Shown one piece after another: positions 24,456-33,480 of a DNA stretch of 64,000 nt (positions are counted from its first letter, which is position 1; every line of letters starts with the position of its first letter). The stretch is from assembly GCF_041929345.1 (NCBI RefSeq), contig NZ_JBHFNQ010000143.1, positions 3,786-67,785 on the forward strand. The letters are read 5' to 3'. The notes below the pieces were generated by a model. That model did not search any database and was not told the DNA's origin. It saw only the letters and a list, made by a program, of their open reading frames with translations. Source of the DNA: Floridanema aerugineum. Lineage in GTDB: Bacteria; Cyanobacteriota; Cyanobacteriia; Cyanobacteriales; Aerosakkonemataceae. The position numbers and the translations under genes were made by a program.

Positions 24456-26530
24456 TAACTAGCAATTAATTGCAATGCACTAGGTTTTTTCAGTTGTTCT
24501 TTGAGCCAATTATCGAACAATTCATCGAGTAATTTTTGCTGCATTTGTTCATCGAATTGTGCGGGAATAATCTTTTCAACTCGGACAATTACCCAGATAT
24601 CTTCGATCGCACTCGGAACACTTAATTCCCCTGGTTGACTAGTTTGCAAAAGTTGGGCTAATTTAGGATGAGATAAACTCAATGGTACAGGGCCAATTAA
24701 ACCACCAGTTTTAGCTTCTGGGCCTTCCGAATATTGTTTAGCAAGTTCGGTAAAAGTTTCTTCCCCTGTTTGCAAACGCAAGTAAAGTTCTTTAGCAAAA
24801 GCACCATCCCGCACTCGAATTAAGGAATAAACATATTCATCGAGTTCTGATTTACGTTGGAGAAAATAGTTTTCTAAATTCTTACTCCAAGTAGCTTGTT
24901 TAAACTTTTCAATTCTCAGTTCGCGAGTAGCCAAATTGATGAATTGAGCTTCCGTCATTCCTTGTTCTTGTAACCATTTTTTCCGGGCTTTTTCGCTGTT
25001 TAATTGCCGTTGTTTACCGAACTCTAAACAACATTCCATTTGCTCTTTTGGGGTGCAATCAAAAGGTGCGATCGATCGCTCGATAATCATCTCTTCCTGA
25101 AGTTTTGGCAGCAGTTCGTATTGCTTCAACAAAGTAACTAAATCTCTGCCGTTAACTGCTTGATTTCCTGCGCCATTCCCTACAGCAGAATTGCCAATTT
25201 GTAAAGTAGTCGGTTCTATATTACTATCAGCGATCGCCACTAAATGCGATTTCTCATCTTTCCCATTTGAATTGTTTGTTTCACTCTTCGCCATTCTCAT
25301 CCACAACGGCACTGAATTACCGCCAATACCTTCTTGAATCCAATTTAAATGATGCGGTAATAACAGCGATAAATCGTATTTTTCCAAAATTGTTTGTCTT
25401 GCTTTCGCCCGAATTTCACTCATTTTTTCCGGGTGATTTAAAGCTTCCTCAATGCGCGAAGCAATTTCTTCAGGAGAGAAGAACTCAGCCAATAAACCAT
25501 TAACTCCATCTCGGATCATCTCAGTTACCGGAGCAGTATTAGAACCAATAACTAAACAACCAGTAGATAAAGCTTCCAACAATGACCAAGATAAAACAAA
25601 CGGACGAGTTAAATAAACATGAGCCGAAGAAGCTTGTAAAACTTGCACATATTCATCATAAGGCAGATGTCCAGTAAAGTGAACCCGCGACAAATCTAAG
25701 GGGAACTTTTCTAACATTAACTGCTTATAAGTTTTCCCATCGGGTAGAGTTCTACCATAAGCAACTCGATCTTCCCCAACAATGACCACATGACATTGAG
25801 GGCGACGTTGTTGGAGTAAATAAATTGCCTCAATAAATTGGGGAAAACCTCGGTAAGGTTCCATGCCTCGACCAACATAAGTCACCAGTTCTTCTACATG
25901 AGAAAGGTCAAGGTTTATTCTGGGTAAAACTAACTTTGCTCCCGGTTTAGGACAAAAGAAATTAGTGTCAATGCCATCATGAAGAACTTTAATTTTATCT
26001 TGATATTCATCGGGGAATTGTTGCTTCTGCCAATATGTAGGAGACAGACCCCGATCGCAACTATATAAATCTAATAAAATCGGCGCATTTTTAATTCTAA
26101 TTCTCGCTTCATCATCACCATTTAACTGTTCGCTGGGGTCAAAATCCGCATCAGTTCCATGAGCATGATAAAACCACTCGAAATAACACAATAATTTAGC
26201 TTTAGGAAATATATCTTTCATTAATAAAGTCGGCCCCCAACCCGAATGACCATAGACCACATCGGGAACAAAACCCCTAGCCTTGAGTTGTTCAGCCATC
26301 CGATACACAGCCTGACCTTGTAATACAGCATTTTCCAAAGGACGCACATAATGGTGAGTTTCCGGTCTTGCTTCGCGTTTTGGTTGATAAATCATTTTAC
26401 TGACACCAGGGAGATTACCATCCCGGCGAGTAGTGCCGAACACGACTTGGTGACGTTTATCTTTAGCTAATGCCCCAGCAACATGACGGAATTGGGCGGG
26501 AAAATTAGGATGTAAAAAGAGGATACGCAT
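24455..26530 (-). CDS. GT4 glycosyltransferase fused to a parvulin-type prolyl isomerase
   Basis: 691 residues. Residues 1-405 form a GT-B glycosyltransferase: MRILFLHPNFPAQFRHVAGAL, VTYVGRGMEPYRG (218-228) and LSWSLLEALSTGCLVIGS (E319) are the family motifs. A low-complexity linker (~412-460) leads to residues ~462-691, a SurA/PpiC-like region: a helical part, then FTELAKQYSEGPEAKTGGLIGPV and GELSVPSAIEDIWVI, which is the parvulin core. Similar C-terminal domains occur in cyanobacterial prolyl isomerases linked to type I secretion. It lies directly downstream of six RTX genes on the same strand, so I infer a role in folding and glycosylating those secreted proteins. Confidence 0.85.
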   Translation of the reverse strand: MRILFLHPNFPAQFRHVAGALAKDKRHQVVFGTTRRDGNLPGVSKMIYQPKREARPETHHYVRPLENAVLQGQAVYRMAEQLKARGFVPDVVYGHSGWGPTLLMKDIFPKAKLLCYFEWFYHAHGTDADFDPSEQLNGDDEARIRIKNAPILLDLYSCDRGLSPTYWQKQQFPDEYQDKIKVLHDGIDTNFFCPKPGAKLVLPRINLDLSHVEELVTYVGRGMEPYRGFPQFIEAIYLLQQRRPQCHVVIVGEDRVAYGRTLPDGKTYKQLMLEKFPLDLSRVHFTGHLPYDEYVQVLQASSAHVYLTRPFVLSWSLLEALSTGCLVIGSNTAPVTEMIRDGVNGLLAEFFSPEEIASRIEEALNHPEKMSEIRAKARQTILEKYDLSLLLPHHLNWIQEGIGGNSVPLWMRMAKSETNNSNGKDEKSHLVAIADSNIEPTTLQIGNSAVGNGAGNQAVNGRDLVTLLKQYELLPKLQEEMIIERSIAPFDCTPKEQMECCLEFGKQRQLNSEKARKKWLQEQGMTEAQFINLATRELRIEKFKQATWSKNLENYFLQRKSELDEYVYSLIRVRDGAFAKELYLRLQTGEETFTELAKQYSEGPEAKTGGLIGPVPLSLSHPKLAQLLQTSQPGELSVPSAIEDIWVIVRVEKIIPAQFDEQMQQKLLDELFDNWLKEQLKKPSALQLIAS

Positions 26531-26560
26531 AGTTAGTTTTGTGTGAGTAGTAGTATCCTA

Positions 26561-26665
26561 CTGTCTGGTTGGTCAAAAGACAGCAGGAGATGAACAAAAT
26601 TATTCTGAAACTAGCGAGAGTGCGATCGAGCATCAGATGCCTGTATCCGGTTGACCCAGATACAG
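26561..26665 (-). repeat. Hairpin pair after the first RTX gene
   Basis: CTGTCT/AGACAG (26561-26583) and CTGTATC/GATACAG (26641-26665) form two stem-loops between the RTX gene and the fusion gene. A close copy of the pair lies at 28089-28198. There is no U-run in the direction of transcription. They may weaken read-through or protect mRNA ends. Confidence 0.55.
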
Positions 26666-26674
26666 ACCCATTTC

Positions 26675-27925
26675 CTAGCTAACAAAATCTGAGGCATCGA
26701 AGGCTCCAGGAAGTACACCTTGCACAACTGCTAAGGTTTCAGCTTGAGAAATCGGAATGCCAGCAGCCGGAGTAACGTAGATCCGAGTACTAGCCGTAGC
26801 AACACCAGCAACAGTGAGATTGATGCGCTGGAACGACAGCTGCTCAAAGGCAATATTCTCAAGCAGGAAGAAGTCAGTACCATTTTGGAAATCAGTGATC
26901 CAGTCACCCGGAGGAGGAGCGATAATTGGCTCACCTGGATCGATCGGCTCTGGCACAAATTCCGCATAATTCAATTGGAAGTAATCAGTCTCAGTCCCGC
27001 CAGTCAGCGTATCGCGTGTGGTTTGGGTTTCTGCATCTTCGCCACCAAAGAGAATATCAATACCAGCGCCACCGATAACGCGATCGACACCAGCACCACC
27101 ATCCAGGAAGTCATCCCCAGCACCACCATTGAGCACATCATTGCCAGCCAGAGATTCAACTACACCCAGATCGCCATAGATGGTGTCATTGCCACCTAGT
27201 CCATTCAGGTTATCAGCGCCCTCACCACCATCGATGTAGTCACCTTCAACACCACCTCGGATGGTTTCTAAACCAGCACCGCCGAACAGTGTACTTGCGC
27301 CAGCACCCCCATCCAGAACATCGTTGCCGTCGCCACCATCAAGGGTATCAAGACCATTACCGCCTACGAGGGAGTCATCACCAGCATAACCATAGATAAC
27401 GTCATCGCCATCGCCACCCACCAGGGTATCGTTGCCGCCGCCACTCAAGCTGTCACCTTCACCGTAAATGGTGTCATTCCCAGCGCCACCAAACACGGAG
27501 TCAGCACCACCGAAAATGGAGTCATCCTTTGTACCATCCCCGTACAGTTGGTCATTAGAAAAGCTACCAACTACGGTGTCATTTCCCGCACCGCCCTTAG
27601 CCGTATCCTCAAAGCCGCCATATACCCAGTCGTTGCCAGCACCACCATCGAGCAGGTCTTTGCCATCATTGGCATCATCAGCAGTCGTCCCACCAAACAG
27701 GGTATCATTGCCAGCTTCACCATACAGCGAGTCCTCGCCTGCATCCCCATAGAGTCTGTCAGCGCCAGCACCACCAAACAGGGTGTCTTTATCAGCGCCA
27801 CCTTCGAGCAGGTCATTACCGCCTAAGCCTAATAACTCGTCATCACCAGCAAAGCCGCGCAGTGTGTCGGCATTCGCTGTTCCTGTGAGAGTGTCCTTGT
27901 CTGCTGTGCCATTTCTGATCGCCAT
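26675..27925 (-). CDS. RTX calcium-binding repeat protein 1
   Basis: 416 residues beginning MAIRNGTADKDTLTGTANADT. Most of it is RTX nonapeptides (GGxGxDxLx, e.g. GLGGNDLLEGG, GGAGADRLYG, GEAGNDTLFGG), which fold as a Ca2+-bound beta roll after export. No N-terminal signal peptide is present. The C-terminal ~95 residues (DWITDFQNGTDFFLLENI ... VQGVLPGAFDASDFVS) lack repeats and probably hold the type I secretion signal. It is a close paralogue of the genes at 28204 and 29637. No secretion ATPase lies in the window. Confidence 0.92.
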   Translation of the reverse strand: MAIRNGTADKDTLTGTANADTLRGFAGDDELLGLGGNDLLEGGADKDTLFGGAGADRLYGDAGEDSLYGEAGNDTLFGGTTADDANDGKDLLDGGAGNDWVYGGFEDTAKGGAGNDTVVGSFSNDQLYGDGTKDDSIFGGADSVFGGAGNDTIYGEGDSLSGGGNDTLVGGDGDDVIYGYAGDDSLVGGNGLDTLDGGDGNDVLDGGAGASTLFGGAGLETIRGGVEGDYIDGGEGADNLNGLGGNDTIYGDLGVVESLAGNDVLNGGAGDDFLDGGAGVDRVIGGAGIDILFGGEDAETQTTRDTLTGGTETDYFQLNYAEFVPEPIDPGEPIIAPPPGDWITDFQNGTDFFLLENIAFEQLSFQRINLTVAGVATASTRIYVTPAAGIPISQAETLAVVQGVLPGAFDASDFVS

Positions 27926-28088
27926 AATTTACCTCTTTTATAGATTCAAGTTGTTTTTTGGTAGGAGATAGTTGATGCACTTAAAAATTTCGATTAGTTG
28001 ATTTTTAATTCAAATCCCTACGATTTACGGATTACGTTTCAATAGGATGTAAAAATCAAATACTCATCGCTTTGTTAGTAAGTTCCTA

Positions 28089-28198
28089 CTGTCTGGTTGC
28101 CTCCAGACAGCAGGAGATGAACAGAATGCGAGATTTGATTTGCTCAAACTCATTTGAGCATCAGGTGTGTGTATCCGGTTGGCGCTAGATACACACAC
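28089..28198 (-). repeat. Hairpin pair after the second RTX gene
   Basis: CTGTCTGG/CCAGACAG (28089-28110) and GTGTGTGTATC/GATACACACAC (28165-28198). It is a diverged copy of the pair at 26561-26665, so the duplication of the two RTX genes included their 3' flanks. The arms keep pairing although bases have changed. Confidence 0.6.
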
Positions 28199-28203
28199 AT
28201 TTC

Positions 28204-29457
28204 TTAGATAGATGAAACAAAATCTGTTGCGTCGAAGGCTCCGGGAAGTACACCTTGGACAACAGCCAGAGTTTCGGCTTGCGAAATCGGAATGCCAGCA
28301 GCAGGAGTAACGTAGATCCGAGTACTCGCCGTAGCAACACCAGCAACCGTCAGGTTGATGCGCTGGAATCCTAGAGAGGTAAAATCAATACCGTCAAGCA
28401 GGAAGAAGTCTGTACCATTTTGGAAGTCAGCAATCCAGTCACCCGGAGGAGGCGAGATGATTGGCTCACCTGGCTGGATCGGCTCTGGGACAAATGCTGT
28501 GTAATTTAATTGGAAGAAATCAGTCTCAGTTCCACCAGTCAGCGTGTCGCGTAAGGTTTGGGTTTCTGGGTCTTCGCCACCAAACACAAGGTCAACGCCA
28601 GCGCCACCGATAACGCGATCGACACCCGCACCACCATCTAGGAAGTCATCCCCAGCACCGCCATTGAGCACATCATTGCCAGCCAGAGATTCAACTACAC
28701 CCAAATCGCCGTACATGGTGTCATTACCACCAAGTCCCTGAAGGTTATCAACGCCTTCACCACCATCGATGTAGTCACCTTCAACACCACCCCGGATGGT
28801 TTCTAAGCCAGCACCGCCCAACAGCGTACTAGCACCAGCACCGCCATCCAAAATGTCGTCGCCGTCGCCACCGTCGAGGTAGTCAATACCATCACCACCC
28901 AAGAGGGAGTCATTACCGCCATAACCAAAGATAGTGTCATCGCCACCTTCGCCTAAGATGGTATCGTTGCCGCCGAAAATTGTGTCGTTAGCTTCGCCGT
29001 AAATGGTGTCATTACCTTCTCCACCTGCGATCGAATCAGCACCACCAGCAGCTAAACCTTCTGCATCGTCGCCGTACAATGCGTCACCAAAGAAGCTACC
29101 AACTACGGTGTCATTTCCCGCACCGCCCATCGCGGTATCCTCGAAGCCGCCATATACCCAGTCACTACCAAGACCGCCATCGAGGAAGTCTTTGCCATCA
29201 TTGGCATCGTCAGCAGTCGTCCCACCAAACAGGGTGTCATTGCCAGCTTCACCATACAGCACATCTTCGCCTGCATCCCCACGCAGTCTGTCAGCGCCAG
29301 CACCACCAAACAGGGTGTCTTTATCTAATCCACCTTCGAGCAGGTCATTACCGCCTAAGCCTAATAACTCGTCATCACCAGCAAAGCCGCGCAGTGTGTC
29401 AGCATTCGCTGTTCCTGTAAGGGTGTCGGGCAGTGGTGTTCCATTTCTGATAGCCAT
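28204..29457 (-). CDS. RTX calcium-binding repeat protein 2
   Basis: 417 residues from ATG 29457, which follows GAGGAGAAA; upstream in-frame codons to 29478 are less likely. The layout matches RTX protein 1: N-terminal MAIRNGTPLPDTLTGTAN, a run of GGxGxDxLx repeats, then a ~95-residue non-repeat end (DWIADFQNGTDFFLLDGI ... FDATDFVSSI). The two genes are nearly identical over long stretches. Likely secreted by a type I system encoded elsewhere; a surface or matrix role is inferred. Confidence 0.92.
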   Translation of the reverse strand: MAIRNGTPLPDTLTGTANADTLRGFAGDDELLGLGGNDLLEGGLDKDTLFGGAGADRLRGDAGEDVLYGEAGNDTLFGGTTADDANDGKDFLDGGLGSDWVYGGFEDTAMGGAGNDTVVGSFFGDALYGDDAEGLAAGGADSIAGGEGNDTIYGEANDTIFGGNDTILGEGGDDTIFGYGGNDSLLGGDGIDYLDGGDGDDILDGGAGASTLLGGAGLETIRGGVEGDYIDGGEGVDNLQGLGGNDTMYGDLGVVESLAGNDVLNGGAGDDFLDGGAGVDRVIGGAGVDLVFGGEDPETQTLRDTLTGGTETDFFQLNYTAFVPEPIQPGEPIISPPPGDWIADFQNGTDFFLLDGIDFTSLGFQRINLTVAGVATASTRIYVTPAAGIPISQAETLAVVQGVLPGAFDATDFVSSI

Positions 29458-29636
29458 GATTTTCTCCTCATTTACCAAAAGTTGTGTTTTAACCCAAAGA
29501 TGATTGATGCAATAAAGCCTTTTGTTAATCTCCTTCTCTCTCCCCCTCTCCCAGATTTAGGAGAGGGGTGCCAAAGGCATAGAGAAGAGAAATGAAAAGT
29601 CAAAGTTAGTCATCATCAAAGAAACTCCTATTTAAA

Positions 29637-30899
29637 TCACGCCGGAACAAAGTCTGTTGCTGTAAACCTTCCGGGGAGTAACCCAGCCACAACCGCTAAT
29701 TCTTCGCCAGTTGCAGTTACACTGATTCGAGTACTACCCGTTGAAACACCATTAATCGTCAGATTCACACGGGCGATCGTCAGGGCTTCAAAGCTGAATC
29801 CTGTTTGTAAGAAATCAATGCCATCTTGGAAGTCCGAGATATAGTCGCCCGTTTGTCCACTCAACCCGGAGTTTTCCAAGGTAAAGTAATCAGCGCCCGT
29901 GCCGCCTGTCAGGGTGTCGCGTTGAGTTTGTTCGGGTAGGTCATTGCCGCCAAACAGGGTGTCACTACCAGCGCCACCAAGAATGCGATCGACTCCCGCA
30001 CCCCCATCAAGCAAGTCATCGCCAACACCGCCATTGAGGACATCATTGCCAGCCAAGGTATCAATGCCGTCACCGTCGCCATAAATGGTGTCGTTGCCAT
30101 CACCACCTAAGAGACTGTCAGTACCTTCTCCTCCTTCGATCGCATCTCCATCTAATCCGCCGCTGATGGTATCTAAACCTGCACCACCCAACAGCGTATT
30201 TGCGCCAAGCTCATCTACCAGGAAGTCATTCCCTTCGCCACCTTCCAAGAGGTCATTACCATCGCCACCATTCAGGTAGTCATCCCCAGCAAAGCCATAG
30301 ATTTCGTCATCCCCAGAATCACCCAGCAGGGAGTCATTACCACCCGCACTTAAGGTATCTGCATCACCGTAAATGGTGTCACTGCCATCTCCACCCAGAA
30401 CGGTGTCAGCACCCGCAATACCCAAGGTGTCATCACCTAACAGGAAGTCATTGCTCAAGCTGCCATCCAGAAAGTCATTGCCACTGCCGCCATTGAGAGT
30501 GTCGTCAAAAAAGCTACCTGTGAGAGTATCCGAGCCAGCTTCGCCGTTCAGGGAACCTTCCCCGGAAAGAACATCATTGCCATCACCGCCAAATAGTTCA
30601 TCCTCAGTTCCACCAAATAGCCAGTCGTTACCAGCACCACCATTCAGGGTATCTTTGCCTTCCCCACCATCGAGGGTGTCAGCACCCGCTTCGCCTTCTA
30701 GGAGGTCATCACCTGCATCACCGAAGAGGCGATCGTTACCTGCCCCACCAAACAAATCATCACTGCCATCTCCACCTAGAAGCAGGTCATTGCCGCCTAA
30801 GCCTGATAGAATATCGTCTCCGCCAAAACCGCGTAGTGTGTCGGCATTCGCCGTCCCTGTTAGCGTATCAGGAGCTTCTGTTCCATTTCTGATTGCCAT
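29637..30899 (-). CDS. RTX calcium-binding repeat protein 3
   Basis: 420 residues; same MAIRNGTEAPDTLTGTAN start and RTX body as proteins 1 and 2, but more diverged, with a different repeat number and a shorter C-terminal end (GDYISDFQDGIDFLQTGF ... LPGRFTATDFVPA). It begins 54 bases after the stop codon of the pentapeptide-RTX gene at 30954, so the two are probably cotranscribed. Predicted to be exported and to bind Ca2+ along its length. Confidence 0.92.
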   Translation of the reverse strand: MAIRNGTEAPDTLTGTANADTLRGFGGDDILSGLGGNDLLLGGDGSDDLFGGAGNDRLFGDAGDDLLEGEAGADTLDGGEGKDTLNGGAGNDWLFGGTEDELFGGDGNDVLSGEGSLNGEAGSDTLTGSFFDDTLNGGSGNDFLDGSLSNDFLLGDDTLGIAGADTVLGGDGSDTIYGDADTLSAGGNDSLLGDSGDDEIYGFAGDDYLNGGDGNDLLEGGEGNDFLVDELGANTLLGGAGLDTISGGLDGDAIEGGEGTDSLLGGDGNDTIYGDGDGIDTLAGNDVLNGGVGDDLLDGGAGVDRILGGAGSDTLFGGNDLPEQTQRDTLTGGTGADYFTLENSGLSGQTGDYISDFQDGIDFLQTGFSFEALTIARVNLTINGVSTGSTRISVTATGEELAVVAGLLPGRFTATDFVPA

Positions 30900-30953
30900 T
30901 TTTTACCTCTGTTGATTAGATGAATTTGCTTAATGCACGCACTAAAAGGGAAG

Positions 30954-33416
30954 TTATGAGAACAGGAACGTCGTGCCAGCCGAGTCGGTAATATTGGTAG
31001 CAATATCCGCTTGGGTAAAGTTCGTGCCCACCAGAGTGAATAAAAGCTCACCTGTGTTAAAGCCTGCGTTTCCAGCGATGCCGTCGCCCACTCGGAACAC
31101 AGTATTAGTAACTCCCGTAGTCGCATTTGTGACAGCACGCACATCGATCGCAGCAATCCCACTAAAGGAAAGGAAGTCTCCCCCTACACCTGTGGTAAAT
31201 CCGTTAATTCTGTCTTGTCCATCGCCAAAGGCATAGCGAATCGTATCGCTACCTACACCGCCTGTAATGGTGTCAAGACCTATACCGCCAACTAAAACAT
31301 CATTACCATCAGCACCAGTTAGAACATCATCACCAGCCCCACCCAGGATCGAATCAGCGCCGATGCCACCGTTGAGGTTGTCATTACCATCACCGCCATC
31401 AAGACTATCGGCACCACCAGCGCCCTGAAGGGTATCAGCACCACCATTACCAAACAGGATGTCGTTACCCAATCCTCCATTCAGGCTGTTATTACCTTCG
31501 CTGCCGATAATGCTATTAGCAAGATCGTTGCCTGTGCCATTGAGCGCAGTGCCTACCAAAACTAAGTTTTCCAGGTTGCTGCCCAAAATGTAGTCGAGGC
31601 TGGAAAGGACTGTATCAGTGCCTTCACTCAGGTTTTCTGTAATGCTATCTCCGGTGCTATCTACTATATATGTGTCGTTGCCTAGACCACCGCTCATGGC
31701 ATCGTTACCTGCGCCGCCATCCAGGGTATCATCACCGCCAGCACCACTCAGAGTATCGTTGCCACCAGCACCATTGAGGGCGTTGTTGGCTTCGTTACCT
31801 GTGATGATGTTGGCAAGTTCGTTACCTGTACCACTTTGGGCAACACCGACTAAGGTGAGGTTTTCCAGGTTGCTGCTTAAGGTATAGGTGGAGGCACTAG
31901 ACTGAACTGCATCTGTGCCTTCGTTGGCGTTTTCTGTAATGGTGTCGCCTGTGCTATCTACTATATATGTGTCGTTGCCTGTGCCACCAATCAGGGCATC
32001 GTTGCCGGGGCCACCATTCAGGGTGTCATTTCCGGCACTGCCACTTAGGGTATCGTTGCCGTCACCTCCGCTGAGGTTGTTGTTGGCATTGTTACCAGTG
32101 ATGTTGTTAGCTAAGGCGTTACCAGTACCGCTGACGACATTGCCCAGCAGGATCAGGTTTTCTACGTTGTTACCTAAAGTATGGTTAGCATTGGCGCGGA
32201 CAGTATCATTGCCTGCGTTAGCGCTTTCGATGATGGTATCGCCAGCAGTGTAAACGTAGGTATCATTGCCACCGCTACCGATCATCCGGTCATTGCCTGC
32301 ACCACCATCAATATAATCATTGCCACCACCACCACTGAGGGTGTCGTTGCCTTCGTTGCCAAATAGGTTATCGTTGGGGCTGGTGTCAGCGCTGCTGTTC
32401 AGGACGTTATCGCTGGCATCTCCGATGTATAGACCGATCGCATCAACTGCGATCGCACCCGTCAGAGTCGCTCCCGTAAAGTTGGCACTGGAAAAGTCAC
32501 CCTTCGAGAAGTCAGCGTTAGTTAAGTCGGCATTAGTGAAATTCGTACCAATAGCAGTGCCACTAATAGCCATGCCTTGTGCGTTGGCTCCTGTAAAGTT
32601 CGCCCCATCCAAACTAGCACCAGAGAATCTCGCTCCAGTCAAATTTGTGACCGTTACTGTACCATTAGCAGCCACAAAGGGGCTAAAGTTAGTGCCGCTA
32701 AAATTGACATCTTCGACCAACAAATTACTCAGATTCGCACCCCGAAAGCTGGCGTTAGTAGCCGTTGCTGGATCGAGGGGATTGGTATCCGTCAAAGCAA
32801 CCCCACTCAAATTAGCTAAATCAAAGATCGCATTTTGCAGGGTCGCATCTGTGAAATTTGCGAGTTGAAAATCAGCGCCTGTGGCGTTCACATTAACCAG
32901 GACAACGTTTTCAATATTCGCATCTAAGAAACTGGCATTGACTAAGGTTGACCCAGTGAAATCAGCTGATTTGAGATTCGCTTTGAAAAAATCAGCCCCG
33001 GTAAAGTTTGCCCCAGTCAAGTTAGGTGGCTCGGACTGTTCACCATTAATATTGGCTTCCCGCAGAATGGCATTGGTGAGGTTGGCACCTGATAAATTGA
33101 GGTTGAATGTGTTGATCAGCGACATATCAGCCTGTCTGAGATCTGCGCCGCTGAGATTGACATTCTCTAAGGTTGCCAAAGATAAATTAACAGGGCCAAA
33201 GGTAGCATTGGGGGCAAAGATCGCTAGACGGGCATTAACACCAATCCAAATCGATTCAGAAAAGTTCGTGCCTCTGAGTTGGGTGCGAGTCCCCGCATTG
33301 TTGGGATCGAAGCGGACGTTTTCCAGTCGGGCTTTAAAAAATGTGGAGCCGTTTAAGTTTTGACCTCGGAAGCTATTTCCGACTAAGTTTTGTCCTTCAA
33401 AGTTTAATACTGCCAT
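30954..33416 (-). CDS. Pentapeptide-repeat / RTX chimera 1
   Basis: 820 residues. The first ~330 are pentapeptide repeats (A(N/D)Lxx: NLSGADLRQADMSL, NLTGANFTGADFFKANL), which form a right-handed beta helix. From ~340 RTX units follow, including ~90-residue modules with LSSNLENLTLVGVAQSGTGN and GGLGNDTYIVDSTGD. A non-repeat end (residues ~725-820, FLSFSGIAAIDVRAV ... TNITDSAGTTFLFS) likely carries the secretion signal. The N-terminal MAVLNFEGQNLVGNSFRGQ is shared by all three chimeras. No signal peptide. Confidence 0.92.
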   Translation of the reverse strand: MAVLNFEGQNLVGNSFRGQNLNGSTFFKARLENVRFDPNNAGTRTQLRGTNFSESIWIGVNARLAIFAPNATFGPVNLSLATLENVNLSGADLRQADMSLINTFNLNLSGANLTNAILREANINGEQSEPPNLTGANFTGADFFKANLKSADFTGSTLVNASFLDANIENVVLVNVNATGADFQLANFTDATLQNAIFDLANLSGVALTDTNPLDPATATNASFRGANLSNLLVEDVNFSGTNFSPFVAANGTVTVTNLTGARFSGASLDGANFTGANAQGMAISGTAIGTNFTNADLTNADFSKGDFSSANFTGATLTGAIAVDAIGLYIGDASDNVLNSSADTSPNDNLFGNEGNDTLSGGGGNDYIDGGAGNDRMIGSGGNDTYVYTAGDTIIESANAGNDTVRANANHTLGNNVENLILLGNVVSGTGNALANNITGNNANNNLSGGDGNDTLSGSAGNDTLNGGPGNDALIGGTGNDTYIVDSTGDTITENANEGTDAVQSSASTYTLSSNLENLTLVGVAQSGTGNELANIITGNEANNALNGAGGNDTLSGAGGDDTLDGGAGNDAMSGGLGNDTYIVDSTGDSITENLSEGTDTVLSSLDYILGSNLENLVLVGTALNGTGNDLANSIIGSEGNNSLNGGLGNDILFGNGGADTLQGAGGADSLDGGDGNDNLNGGIGADSILGGAGDDVLTGADGNDVLVGGIGLDTITGGVGSDTIRYAFGDGQDRINGFTTGVGGDFLSFSGIAAIDVRAVTNATTGVTNTVFRVGDGIAGNAGFNTGELLFTLVGTNFTQADIATNITDSAGTTFLFS

Positions 33417-33480
33417 GATGCTATTTTGCTTGGTAAAGTTTTGTCAGATGTGAGCAGCTATTGCTCTGTAAAATTTTGTC

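Noticed and set aside
32181..33363. Antisense frames suggesting overlapping genes in chimera 1
   Set aside because: They arise from the repetitive GGxGxD and A(N/D)Lxx codons.
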